Assembly (NCBI GenBank): GCA_963712815.1 | Contig: CAVQJL010000012.1 | Location: 744,001-808,000, forward strand | Direction of reading: 5' to 3' | DNA: 64,000 nucleotides | Origin: RPQJ01 sp963712815 | GTDB taxonomy: Bacteria; Pseudomonadota; Gammaproteobacteria; Steroidobacterales; Steroidobacteraceae | Program-made: the position numbers and the translations under genes | The notes under the pieces: model-generated | The model's database searches: none | The model's input: the letters and a program-made list of their open reading frames with translations, nothing else | What the model was told of the DNA's origin: nothing | In this document: piece by piece, positions 9,865 to 18,835 of the stretch | Position numbering within the stretch: the stretch's first letter is position 1 | Layout: every line of letters starts with the position of its first letter

Positions 9865-10691
9865 CAGGCGGCGCCGGCGCCGACGCGCACCGGGTGCGTG
9901 GGCCGTGCGCCCGGCGCCTGATAGTACGGCATCATCTTCGTCGCGAGCGCGCCGAGGCGCTGCTGGCGCTGCTGGTCACTCGGGTGGGTGCTAAGGAACG
10001 CCGGGGGTGCCGTGCCTCCGCCGACCGCGCCCATTTTCTGCCACAGGCTTGCCGCCGCCCGCGGGTCATAGCCGGCCCTCGCGGCGAGTTCGATACCGAT
10101 ACGGTCGGCTTCGGTCTCGGCGGTGCGGCTATTGGGCAGGTCGACGGCCAACTTCGCCGCGACAGCCGCCGTGGCCATGGCCTGACCGGGATTGTCGGAA
10201 AGGACACCGGCTGCGATCACCCCGGCCTGGCTTGCCATGGCGACCGACATGCGCTCGGCGGAATGATTCGCAAGCGCGTGCGCGATCTCGTGCGCCATGA
10301 CCTGCGCGAGTTCGTCATCGGTCGGGTCCACCTGCCTGAGCAGGCCCGTGTAGAGCGCCATGCGTCCGCCCGCCATGCACCAGGCATTGACGGTCTTCGG
10401 GTCGTCGATGACCGCCACGCTCCACTCCCACCGCCCGCTGTCCGGACGCATCTTCACGGCCTGTGCGACCAGCCGCCCCGTGATCACCTCCACGCGCCGG
10501 AGCAGCTTGGGATCGCTGACCAGCTTGCCGGCCTGACGGTACTTGCCCATCTCCTGGACGTAGGCCTGCCGTGACGCGCTGATTGCCTGCTGCTCGGAGA
10601 CCAGCATGAGCTGCTTGCGGCCTGTGGGGCTGGTGGCGCAGGCGGCCAGCGTGGCGAACAGCGCGGCGAGGACGAATGTTTTTCGCAACAT
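9864..10691 (-). CDS. M48-family metallopeptidase lipoprotein
   Basis: The start at 10691 is chosen because a GGAGGA site lies seven bases upstream and the protein then begins with a lipoprotein signal (MLRKTFVLAALFATLAAC, lipobox LAAC). About 275 aa. The zinc site HEIAHALANH sits near residue 135 and the third ligand in TAETEADRIG, the standard M48B arrangement seen in LoiP/YggG and other periplasmic quality-control proteases. It is expected at the inner face of the outer membrane or the periplasm. It is transcribed away from the TonB-receptor gene and is coupled to oligopeptidase B. An in-frame upstream start at 10769 gives a tail that would bury the signal peptide and is rejected. Confidence 0.87.
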   Translation of the reverse strand: MLRKTFVLAALFATLAACATSPTGRKQLMLVSEQQAISASRQAYVQEMGKYRQAGKLVSDPKLLRRVEVITGRLVAQAVKMRPDSGRWEWSVAVIDDPKTVNAWCMAGGRMALYTGLLRQVDPTDDELAQVMAHEIAHALANHSAERMSVAMASQAGVIAAGVLSDNPGQAMATAAVAAKLAVDLPNSRTAETEADRIGIELAARAGYDPRAAASLWQKMGAVGGGTAPPAFLSTHPSDQQRQQRLGALATKMMPYYQAPGARPTHPVRVGAGAA

Positions 10692-11100
10692 GGAGGAGTC
10701 CTCCCCGGCGAGTCGGTGGCGTGACGCGCATGATGCCTTCCGGCGCCGGGCGAAAGAAGCACGACCCACCGTGCTTCAAGCCACTGAATCCGTGCTGCGT
10801 ACGTGCACGGACGCAGGGCCCGCCGGGTGGCCGCCACACTCGTTGCGTAGAAACCACAATTTTTTCACCGCAACGTGCTTTTTTGCCACAAGTGTTGCGC
10901 GACGGCGGCGAGGTAAGTATCTTCCACCGAACTTCGAAGCTTAGGTGGTGGGTCGCCACGAACCGTCGGGGCCTTCGGCGGCGTGTGCGACTAGTGATTC
11001 GGGGGCCAAACGGGGAGGAAAGCCGAACGGGACGCAAGTTCCCGGAGTGCGGACCACCCTGCGGCGAGCTGCAAACAACTCATCCGTGGAGATTCAATAA
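10692..11100. promoter_or_regulatory. 409-bp divergent intergenic region before the TonB receptor
   Basis: No convincing gene is seen. The region must hold the promoters for the M48/ptrB operon (leftward) and the TonB receptor (rightward). A marked A/T-rich patch lies at about 10855-10890, unusual for this GC-rich window. It contains a 7-bp inverted repeat (CGTTGCG at 10841-10847 and CGCAACG at 10869-10875) followed by TGCTTTTTT, which could be a weak attenuator in the receptor leader. I could not define -35/-10 boxes with confidence. Confidence 0.4.
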
Positions 11101-14057
11101 ATGTCTCATTCGTCAAACATCCGGCAGGCGGTGCGCTACACGCTGGCCGCTGCTGCTTTCGCGTCGGCCTATGCAATGCCCGCCGCGGCGCAGACCGAAC
11201 TGGAGGAAGTGGTCGTCACCGGATCGCGCATCGCGCGCGCCGACTATGACGCCGCCAGCCCCGTCATCACCCTGGACCAGGACACGTTCAAGCTGTCCGG
11301 CGAAGCGCAGCTCGAGACGGTGCTGAACACCATGCCGCAGCTCGTGCCGTCCATCACGACGACCTCGAACAACCCGTCGAACGGTGGCCAGGCCAACGTC
11401 GACCTGCGCGGCCTCGGCACGGTCCGCACCCTGGTGCTGCTCGACGGCACCCGCCTCACGCCGTCGAACAACAGCGGCGTGGTGGACCTGAACACCATTC
11501 CCTCGGCACTCATCCAGAACATCGAGATCTTGTCGGGCGGCGCCTCCTCGACCTACGGCTCCGACGCGGTGGCGGGCGTGGTCAACGTCCGCATGCGCCA
11601 GAATTTCGAGGGCGTGCAGATCAACACGCAGTACGGCATCACCGACAAGAGCGACGGCCAGACGCTGCTGGTCGAGGGCCTGATCGGCGGCAACTTTGCC
11701 GATGACCGCGGCAACGCCGTGGTCGCGCTCTCCTACGACACCCGTGACGAAGTGCTCGCCGGCGATCGCTCGTTCGGCGAGGTGACCCTCGGTCCCACGC
11801 TGTTGCCACGGGGCTCGGGTACGGTACCGGATGGCCGCATCGACTGGGGCAGCAACGCTCCGAGCCAGGCGGCCCTCGACGCGGTGTTCGGCGCCTACGG
11901 GGCGGCCCCCGGGCAGGTCCCGCCGGCCTCGGCGATCGGATTCAACGCCGACGGCACGCTGTTCTCCTTCGGCCGCGGCACGACCGCGCAGCCGGTCACC
12001 AACTACAAGGGCAACACGGCCGACCCGGGCTTCAACCCGCTGTCGTACTCGTACAATTTCGGCCCGGTGAACTACCTGCAGCTGCCGCTCACCCGCCGGC
12101 AGATCGCCGGCTTCGCGACCTACGACATCGTGCCGGACGTGGCCGAGGTGTACTCGCGCATCATGTACACCACGTACAACTCCGACCAGCAGCTGGCCTC
12201 GACGCCGGTGACCTGCGGCGGCTCGTTGCAGGGCTGCTCGATGCCGATCACCAACCCGCTGATCCCGGCCGACCTGCAGACGCTGATCGCGAGTCGGGCG
12301 ACCCCGGGCGCGGCGCTGCCGACCTCGGCGTTCTCGCGCCGCTACATCGAGGCCGGTGCGCGAGTCTCCGAGAACCAGTACGACGTGACGCAGGGCCTCA
12401 TCGGCCTGCGCGGCACGCTGCCGAACGACTGGAAGTGGGACGTGTTCTCGAGCTGGGGCCGCACCCAGTACACCAACCTGCAGGGCGGCAACCTGTCGCG
12501 CTCGCGTCTCCAGGCAGCCTACAACAACCCCGCGGTTTACGCCGCCCAGGGCTGCGCCCAGTTCAACCCCTTCGGCGCCGGCGCCGTCTCCCGGGCCTGC
12601 GCCGACGCGGTCACGATCCAGGCGACCAACGTCCAGGAGAACACGCAGATCCAGACGCTGGGCAGCCTGTCGGGCTCGATCGTCGACCTGCCGGCCGGCC
12701 CGCTGCAGTTCGCGGTCGGTGCCGAGTACCGCAAGAACACCGGCGACTTCCGGCCCGACCAGTTCCTCGCCAGCGGCGACGTGGTGGGCTTCAATGCCCA
12801 GCAGCCGATCTCCGGCGAGATCTCCGTGACGGAAGGCTTCGCCGAGCTGGCGATCCCGATCCTCAAGGACCTGCCGGGCGTCAACTACCTCGCGCTGGAC
12901 CTCGGCTACCGCTACTCGGACTACAACCTCGCCGGCAGCCACGACACCTACAAGGTGGCGCTGCAGTGGAACCCGATCGAGTCGTTGAAGGTCCGCGGCT
13001 CCTACAACCGCGCGATCCGCGCGCCGACCATCAGCGAGCTGTTCCTGCCCGTTCAGGAGAACTTCCCGCAGTACTCGGATCCCTGCAACTTCAACAGCAC
13101 GTTCCGCACCGGCCCGGATGCCGCGGCGGTCACCGCGCTGTGCCAGGCCCAGGGCATCCCCGCGGCGACGCTGCCGACCTTCACGCAGCTGAACCCGCAG
13201 GCGCGCTCCTTCATCGGCGGTAACATCGACCTCCAGCCGGAGGAGGCGGACACCTACACGGCCGGAATTGCCTGGCAGTCCCGGGCCGACAACGTCTGGG
13301 CGAGCAACCTGAGCGCGTCGGTGGACTACTGGAACTACGAGATCGAGGACGTGATCAGCAGCTTGACGGTCAGCTCGATCGTCGGTCGCTGCTTCAACCA
13401 GCTCGACTCGAACCCGACGTTCGACGCGAACAACGCGTTCTGCCAGCTCTTCACGCGCAGCACGGCCAACTTCGGCGTCCAGGACGTCGTCGCGACCAAC
13501 CTGAACCTCGCTGGCCTGAAGCGCGAGGGCGTGGACATGCAGGTCGACTGGGGCATCCCGCTCGACGCCTTCGGCGCGGACGAGAAGTGGGGCGGCCTGA
13601 GCTTCAACGTGCTGTTCACGTACCTGCTGACGGCTGAGTCGCAGGAAACCTCGGTCGATCCGTGGTTCGACCGCGCCGGCACGATCGGCCAGACGGTGGC
13701 AAGTGCTTTCCCGGAGATCAAGGGGCGCGTGGCGACCAGCTGGAACGTCGGCGACTTCCTGTTCCGCTACACCTACCGCTACATCGACGGGATGGATGTC
13801 GTCGAACAACGACGCGATCCTTTCCCCCTCGACGGGCGCTGAAGCCGTCGGTGGACTCGTACTCGTACCACGACATCTCGGCCCGCTGGAACGCGACCGA
13901 CACCATCTCGGTCACGGCCGGCGTGAACAACCTTGCCGACAAGGCCCCGCCGATCTACACGACCAGCGCGCAGGCGGGCATCCAGTCCAACACGGACCCG
14001 TCGACCTACGACGTGCTGGGACTTCGCTACTTCGTGAACGTCGGCGTGAAGTTCTAA
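11101..14057 (+). CDS. TonB-dependent receptor, C-terminus frameshifted
   Basis: Outer-membrane beta-barrel receptor. Signal peptide about residues 1-30 (ending AAAQ), TonB box as ELEEVVVTGSRI, plug domain with LLDGTRLTP and GGASSTYGSDAVAGVVN, then a barrel ending VNVGVKF with the terminal Phe needed for BAM insertion. About 985 aa when repaired. The straight frame stops at 13842; the barrel continues in other frames (SNNDAILSPSTGA near 13805, then LKPSVDSYSYHD to 14057), so one or two indels lie between about 13800 and 13850. The IARADYDAASPV-type N-terminus is of the xanthomonad/sphingomonad oligopeptide-or-saccharide receptor group; the ligand is unknown. An intrinsic terminator follows at once. 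Confidence 0.85.
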
Positions 14058-14083
14058 CAAGCTCGTAAAATTGCCTCACGGCC

Positions 14084-14118
14084 GCCGCCCTGTCTTACGG
14101 ACAGGGCGGCTTTTTTTT
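14084..14118 (+). terminator. Rho-independent terminator of the TonB receptor
   Basis: A perfect 11-bp GC-rich stem (GCCGCCCTGTC / GACAGGGCGGC) with a five-base loop TTACG is followed by eight T residues. It lies 27 bases after the receptor stop and 41 bases before the next start, so it separates the receptor transcript from the TPR/oxygenase gene. Confidence 0.95.
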
Positions 14119-14158
14119 GGCTGGCCAAAAGGCGCGGCTCCGGTAAGCTCGCGGACCG

Positions 14159-15959
14159 ATGGATCCGTTGCTCCAGTCCGCAGCGTCGCACCTTCAGGCC
14201 GGCCGCCTCGCAGAGGCCGCTGTCCACGTGCCGCGCCGTGCTGGCGAGCCGCCCCGCGGACGCCTCCGCCACCCACATCCTCGGGCTCGTCGAACGCCGC
14301 CAGGGTCACCTCGACGAAGCAGAGCGGCTGCTGCGCCTGAGCGTGGATCTCGAACCGCGCAATCCCGAGTTCAGAAGCAACCTCGGGCAGTTGCTCGCGG
14401 CGCGCGGCCAGCCGGAGGCCGGGCTGCGGCAGATGGAAGAGGCGGTACGCATCGACGGGCGATTCCGGCCGGCGCGCCTCGGCCTCGCCCGCCTCGCCAA
14501 CCAGCTCGGGCGACCCGCGCTGGCGGAATCGCACGCACGGGCGCTGGTCACCGCCGACGCGCGCGACAGCGAGGCGTGGTCCGCGCTCGGTGCCGCGCTC
14601 GACGGCCTCGGCCGCGAGGCCGAGGCACGCAAGGCCCTCGTGCGCGCCGTCGAGATCGCTCCAGGCTACGGCGCGGCCCGATTCAATCTCGCCGTGACGC
14701 TCTGCAAGCAGGAGCGCGCTGCGGAGGCGCTCGAGCAGATCGAGGCCGCCGAGCGGCTCGGCCTGGAACACCCGCGATTCGCGCTGACCCGTGCCCGCGC
14801 GTTGATGCTGCTGGACCGCTACGACGACGCCGAGGCGGTGCTCGCTTCGCTGGTGGCCGCACGGCCCGCGGACCTCGACAGCCAGTTCATGCTCGCGCAG
14901 CTGCGCCACGTGCGCGGGGACGAGGACTTCGCCGCCGCCCTGCGTGAGGCCGCGGCGCTGCCCGCGTCGCCGCCGGCCGTGGCGATGCTGCACGCCGACG
15001 TGCTGCGGCGTGCCGGCCATACGGGCGAGGCCGAACGACTGATCCACGGCCTGATCGCGCGCCACGGGCGCGCGCCGCAGCTGCTCAGCTCGCTCGCGAA
15101 CCTGCTGCAGGACTCGGGTCGCTATGGGGAGGCCGTCGCGGCGGCGCGCGAGGCGGCCGCGGGCATGCCGGACGACGTGCCCGTCGTCGAGAACCTCGTC
15201 GCCGCCCTGCTCTCGGCCGGCGAACCTGGGGAAGCGATCCCGCTGATAGAGCGATTCCGTGCGCTGGCACCGCTCGACCAGCGCTGGATCACCTACCGCA
15301 TCGACGCGGCCCGACAGCTCGGCGAACCGCTGTTCGCAGAGTGGTGCGACGTCGAGCGCCTCGTGCGGCCCTACGACCTGCCGGCACCGCCCGGTTTCGC
15401 GAACATCGAGGAGTTCAACGAGGCGCTGCGCCCGCTGATCGAGACTCGGCACGCGCAGCGCCACCATCCGCTGGACCAGAGCCTGCGTTTCGGCACGCAG
15501 ACCTCGCGCGGCCTGCTCGACGACGAGGAGCCGCTGCTCGTCGCGTTCCGGCGCGCCCTCGCCGGGCCGATCGCGGACTACCAGGCGGCGATCGGCCGCG
15601 ACGCACGCCACCCGCTGCTCGCGCGCAACCTGGCTCCGGCGCAGCTGGTGGGCTGCTGGTCGATCCGGCTGAGGCGTGGCGGCCATCACGTGAACCACAT
15701 CCATCCCGAAGGCTGGATCAGCTCGGCGTATTACCTCGCGGTGCCGCCTGAGGTCGAGGACCCGGTGGCGCAGAGCGGCTGGATCAAGTTCGGCGAGCCG
15801 CGCTTCCCGATGCCGGGTGGCCAGCCGCTGCGCTTTGTGCAGCCGCGCACCGGCCGGCTGGTGCTGTTCCCCTCGTACCTGTGGCACGGCACCACGCCCA
15901 TCCGCGGCGACGAGCCGCGCATGACCATCGCGTTCGATGCCGTGCCGCGCGGCGCCTGA
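14159..15959 (+). CDS. TPR protein with C-terminal 2OG-Fe(II) oxygenase-like domain, frameshift near the start
   Basis: ATG 14159 begins MDPLLQSAASHLQAGRLAEAA. Near 14222 one extra base moves the reading frame, after which coding is unbroken to 15959 (about 600 aa in all). Several tetratricopeptide repeats (for example GLVERRQGHLDEAERLLRLS, GLARLANQLGRPALAESHA) fill residues 1-350. The C-terminal 200 residues contain HVNHIHPEGW, SAYYLAVP and LWHGTTPIRGDEPRMTIAF, matching the putative 2-oxoglutarate/Fe(II) oxygenase family often fused to TPRs. The His/Asp-like and late His/Arg positions fit iron and 2-oxoglutarate binding. Such genes commonly sit beside TonB receptors in Xanthomonas-like bacteria, as here. 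No signal peptide. If the internal GTG at 14238 is used instead, the first 27 residues would be lost. Confidence 0.8.
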
Positions 15960-15969
15960 GGCGCCGTCG

Positions 15970-16821
15970 ATGCGCGCCGGCCGGCACCTCACGATCGCCG
16001 GCCTGCGCCTGAACGTCGCGCAGGCCGGCGAGGGACCCGTCGTGCTGCTGCTGCACGGCTTCCCAGATTCGCTGCAGCTGTGGCGGGACGTTGCGCCGCG
16101 GCTCGTAGCCGCCGGATATCGCGCGGTCGCGGTGGACCAGCGCGGATTCGGCGAATCCGACGCCCCGCCGGGCCGCCATCACTACGTGGTCGATCGGCTC
16201 GTCGGCGACGTGGCGGACCTGCTGGACAGGCTGGGCATCACAGAACCCGTGCACGTAGTCGGTCACGACTGGGGTGCGGTCGTGACCTGGTGCCTCGCGA
16301 TGACCCGCCCGCAGCTCGTGCGCTCCGCGGTCGCGATCTCGGTCGGGCACCCGCGCGAATATGCACTCGCCGGCTTCGAGCAGAAGCGCAAGGGCCTGTA
16401 CGTGCTCGGCTGGCAGTTCACGGGACTCGCCGAGCGCTGGCTCGAGGCGCAGGACTGGGCGAGGCTGCGACACTGGCTGCGACAGCACCCCGACCCGGAT
16501 GGCTGCCTGCGCGACCTCGCTCGCCCGGGGCGCCTCACGGCCGGACTCAACTGGTATCGCGCGAACCTGGGATCGGTCCTCACGCGCACGTGGCCGCAAT
16601 GCCGCGTGCCGATGCTCGGCCTCTGGAGCAGCGAGGACCACTGTCTCGCCGAGGACCAGATGGCGCGATCTGCCCGCCGGATGGCCGCTCCGTGGGACTA
16701 CCAGCGGATCGAGGGCGCCGGGCACTGGCTGCCTCTGGAGCGGCCGGACCGAGTCGCGGACCTCGCGCTCGACTGGTTCCGACGGAACGACGGGAGTCGC
16801 TGGCGACCGGACGCGTCCTGA
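15970..16821 (+). CDS. Alpha/beta hydrolase, epoxide-hydrolase-like
   Basis: A 283-aa protein starting at ATG 15970, ten bases after the preceding stop. The HGFPDSLQLW oxyanion segment and nucleophile elbow VVGHDWGAVV carry Asp as nucleophile, as in soluble epoxide hydrolases and haloalkane dehalogenases. The catalytic His is in GAGHWLPLERP. An acid residue in LWSSEDHCL completes the triad. Cap-domain Tyr residues (for example LNWYRAN) favour epoxide hydrolase over dehalogenase. Cytoplasmic, with no signal peptide. It is probably read with the TPR/oxygenase gene. It converges on the reductase gene downstream. Confidence 0.85.
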   Translation: MRAGRHLTIAGLRLNVAQAGEGPVVLLLHGFPDSLQLWRDVAPRLVAAGYRAVAVDQRGFGESDAPPGRHHYVVDRLVGDVADLLDRLGITEPVHVVGHDWGAVVTWCLAMTRPQLVRSAVAISVGHPREYALAGFEQKRKGLYVLGWQFTGLAERWLEAQDWARLRHWLRQHPDPDGCLRDLARPGRLTAGLNWYRANLGSVLTRTWPQCRVPMLGLWSSEDHCLAEDQMARSARRMAAPWDYQRIEGAGHWLPLERPDRVADLALDWFRRNDGSRWRPDAS

Positions 16822-16868
16822 CCGCACTCGCCGGTTCGCCGTCCTGCCAGCCGCCGCCAGCGGCGCCT

Positions 16869-18182
16869 TCAGCCGTCGAACGCACGGTGCATGCGGCGTG
16901 CGCTCGCAAGCTCGTCGCCGAGGTACTCGGCAAGCGAAGCCAGCAGGCCGCGATCGAGCTCGGGCGGGCGTCCGTCGGCGAGGCGGAAGATCTGGCAGTA
17001 GTACCAGGCCTGCGCGCCGAAGACGTTGAGGATCCGTGCCGGCATCAGCGCACTCGAGGGCGAGCGCCAGCCGCGGCTGGCGAACTTGAGGCGATCCTCG
17101 AGGCGATCGATCCCGGCCACTTCGCCTGCCAGCAACTGCCGTGGAAAATCCGGCTTCGAACACAGCGGACGGCCGAGTCCGATCACGTCGCAGTCTCCGC
17201 TCGCGAGCGCCGCCTCCATCGCGACGCGCGTGCGGAAACCGCCCGTCACCATCATGGGCATGCGCGCCACGCGGCGGATGGCGGCGGCGTAGTCGAGGAA
17301 ATAAGCCTCGCGAGCTTGCGTGCTGGGTCGCACGGGCACGGCGTCCTCGGCGCGTCCTTCCGCGCCGAGCAGACGCGGCTGCTCGTAGGTACCGCCAGAG
17401 ATTTCCAGCAGGTCGATCGACTCGTCGTTGAGCCAGCGCACGACCTCGAGGCACTCGGCGTTCGTGAACCCGCCCTTGCGGAAGTCGTCGGAGTTGAGCT
17501 TCACCGACACCGGGAAGTCGCGCCCCACCGAAGCGCGCACGGCGCGAACGACCTCGAGCAGGAAACGCGCGCGGTTCGCGAGGGAACCGCCCCAGTCGTC
17601 GGTGCGGACGTTGGTCACGGGCGAGAGGAACGAGCTCAAGAGGTAGCCATGCGCCCCGTGCACCTGCACGCCGGTGAAGCCGCTCTCGCGCGCGATCGCC
17701 GCGGCCGCCGCGAAGCGGCGGATGAAGTCGTGGATCTCCATCTCGGTGACCGGGCGCGGCCGGGCGTAATTGCCGAAGAGCTTCAACTGGACAGCCGACG
17801 GCGCGAGCGGACGCCGCGTCACGTACCAGGGACTCTGGCGCCCGGCGTGGGAGATCTGCATCCACAGGTGGTTGCCGGCCGCCGTACCGGCGCGGGCCCA
17901 TTGGGCGAGCCGTTCGCGCGCCTCGCGGGACACGCTGCGGGGCTCGGAGACATCGATGGCGACGTTGCCGGGGCGCTCGAGGACCGTCCGGTCGATCTGC
18001 ACGTTGCCGGTCAGCAGCAGCCCCGCGCCTCCCGCGCTCCAGGTGCGGTAGAGACGCTCGTGGCGCGACGTGGCACGCAGCAGCGGGTCGGCGACCCCTT
18101 CCGTCATCGCCGCCTTGCACAGGCGGTTGGGCAGTGTGGCGCCGCAGGGCAGCGGGAGCGGTCGGGCGAGAGGGTCGGTCAT
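16869..18182 (-). CDS. NADH:flavin oxidoreductase (Old Yellow Enzyme family)
   Basis: A 437-aa FMN TIM-barrel reductase. LPNRLCKAAMTEG begins the FMN site, WMQISHAGRQSP and GVQVHGAHGYLLSSFLSP carry the conserved His/His-Asn-type substrate ligands and the barrel signature, and MMVTGGFRTR plus VIGLGRPLCSKPDFP bind the phosphate of FMN. It lacks the C-terminal Fe-S and NAD domains of 2,4-dienoyl-CoA reductase FadH, so it is a single-domain ene-reductase using NAD(P)H on unsaturated carbonyl compounds. Its start at 18182 lies about 100 bases from the divergent unknown gene at 18287, and the two probably share the spacer as a promoter region. Confidence 0.88.
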   Translation of the reverse strand: MTDPLARPLPLPCGATLPNRLCKAAMTEGVADPLLRATSRHERLYRTWSAGGAGLLLTGNVQIDRTVLERPGNVAIDVSEPRSVSREARERLAQWARAGTAAGNHLWMQISHAGRQSPWYVTRRPLAPSAVQLKLFGNYARPRPVTEMEIHDFIRRFAAAAAIARESGFTGVQVHGAHGYLLSSFLSPVTNVRTDDWGGSLANRARFLLEVVRAVRASVGRDFPVSVKLNSDDFRKGGFTNAECLEVVRWLNDESIDLLEISGGTYEQPRLLGAEGRAEDAVPVRPSTQAREAYFLDYAAAIRRVARMPMMVTGGFRTRVAMEAALASGDCDVIGLGRPLCSKPDFPRQLLAGEVAGIDRLEDRLKFASRGWRSPSSALMPARILNVFGAQAWYYCQIFRLADGRPPELDRGLLASLAEYLGDELASARRMHRAFDG

Positions 18183-18286
18183 GTGATCCTCGCTGAGAAC
18201 GATAGTATGATTGCGGTTCGCGTGACGACCCGGATGCCTCCGGGCTGCCGCCGCACAAACGACAATCGATCAGGGAGAACCGCGAG

Positions 18287-18787
18287 ATGCTGACCCGGGA
18301 TAGCCTCACCGCCGCCGAGTGGCGGGACGTCCGCGACACGCCGCATCACGTGATCGTCGCCGTATCCGTGTCCGGGGGCAGCCCCTTCGACGAGATGCTG
18401 GAGCGCAAGGCCGGGCTGCAGGCCGTCGTTGATGCCATGCACAGCACGCATCCGCTGGTCCGCGAGATCGCGGTCAGTTCGAACATCATGAAGGCACAGA
18501 CCGACGTGCGCGAGTGGTACTACACGCTGCCCGAAGCGCAACGCACCGCCGTCACGTTGCGGGCGAAGGCGCTCGAATCGATGGGTCGCGCGCTCGACGC
18601 CATCGCTGCCCACGGCGCGCCGGACGACCGCCTCCACTATGTCGAGTTCGTCGTCGCGCTGGCCACGCGGGTGGCCATGGCTGCCCGCGAGGGCGACCTG
18701 CTCGGGATGGGCGGCAAACTGGTCAGTCCCGACGAGCGCGCCTTCATCGACCGGCTCCACGATCTCGCCCGGGTCCAACCCGGCTGA
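18287..18787 (+). CDS. Conserved-looking hypothetical protein
   Basis: A 166-aa, mainly helical, soluble protein with no signal peptide or membrane segment. A GGGAGA site lies ahead of ATG 18287. I do not recognise the family. Visible features are a beta strand HHVIVAVSVSGGSPFDEM near residue 20-37, a central REWYYTLPEAQR, and a C-terminal helix rich in Ala and Met. It diverges from the ene-reductase and converges on the RND permease. Base composition and codon use match the neighbours, so it looks native. Confidence 0.6.
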   Translation: MLTRDSLTAAEWRDVRDTPHHVIVAVSVSGGSPFDEMLERKAGLQAVVDAMHSTHPLVREIAVSSNIMKAQTDVREWYYTLPEAQRTAVTLRAKALESMGRALDAIAAHGAPDDRLHYVEFVVALATRVAMAAREGDLLGMGGKLVSPDERAFIDRLHDLARVQPG

Positions 18788-18835
18788 CGGGCAGCTCGCG
18801 TTGCCGCCCGCCGGGCCGAGGCGACGCATTGCGCG

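Noticed and set aside
10841..10884. CGTTGCG/CGCAACG repeat with T-run as a terminator of the M48 gene
   Set aside because: It lies upstream of the start of that minus-strand gene; at most it is a leader element of the receptor, and the 21-base loop makes it weak.
11113..13809. A very long open frame on the minus strand opposite the TonB receptor
   Set aside because: Its translation is Arg/Val/Asp/His-rich, has no domains and mirrors the receptor codons; long antisense frames are normal in such GC-rich DNA.
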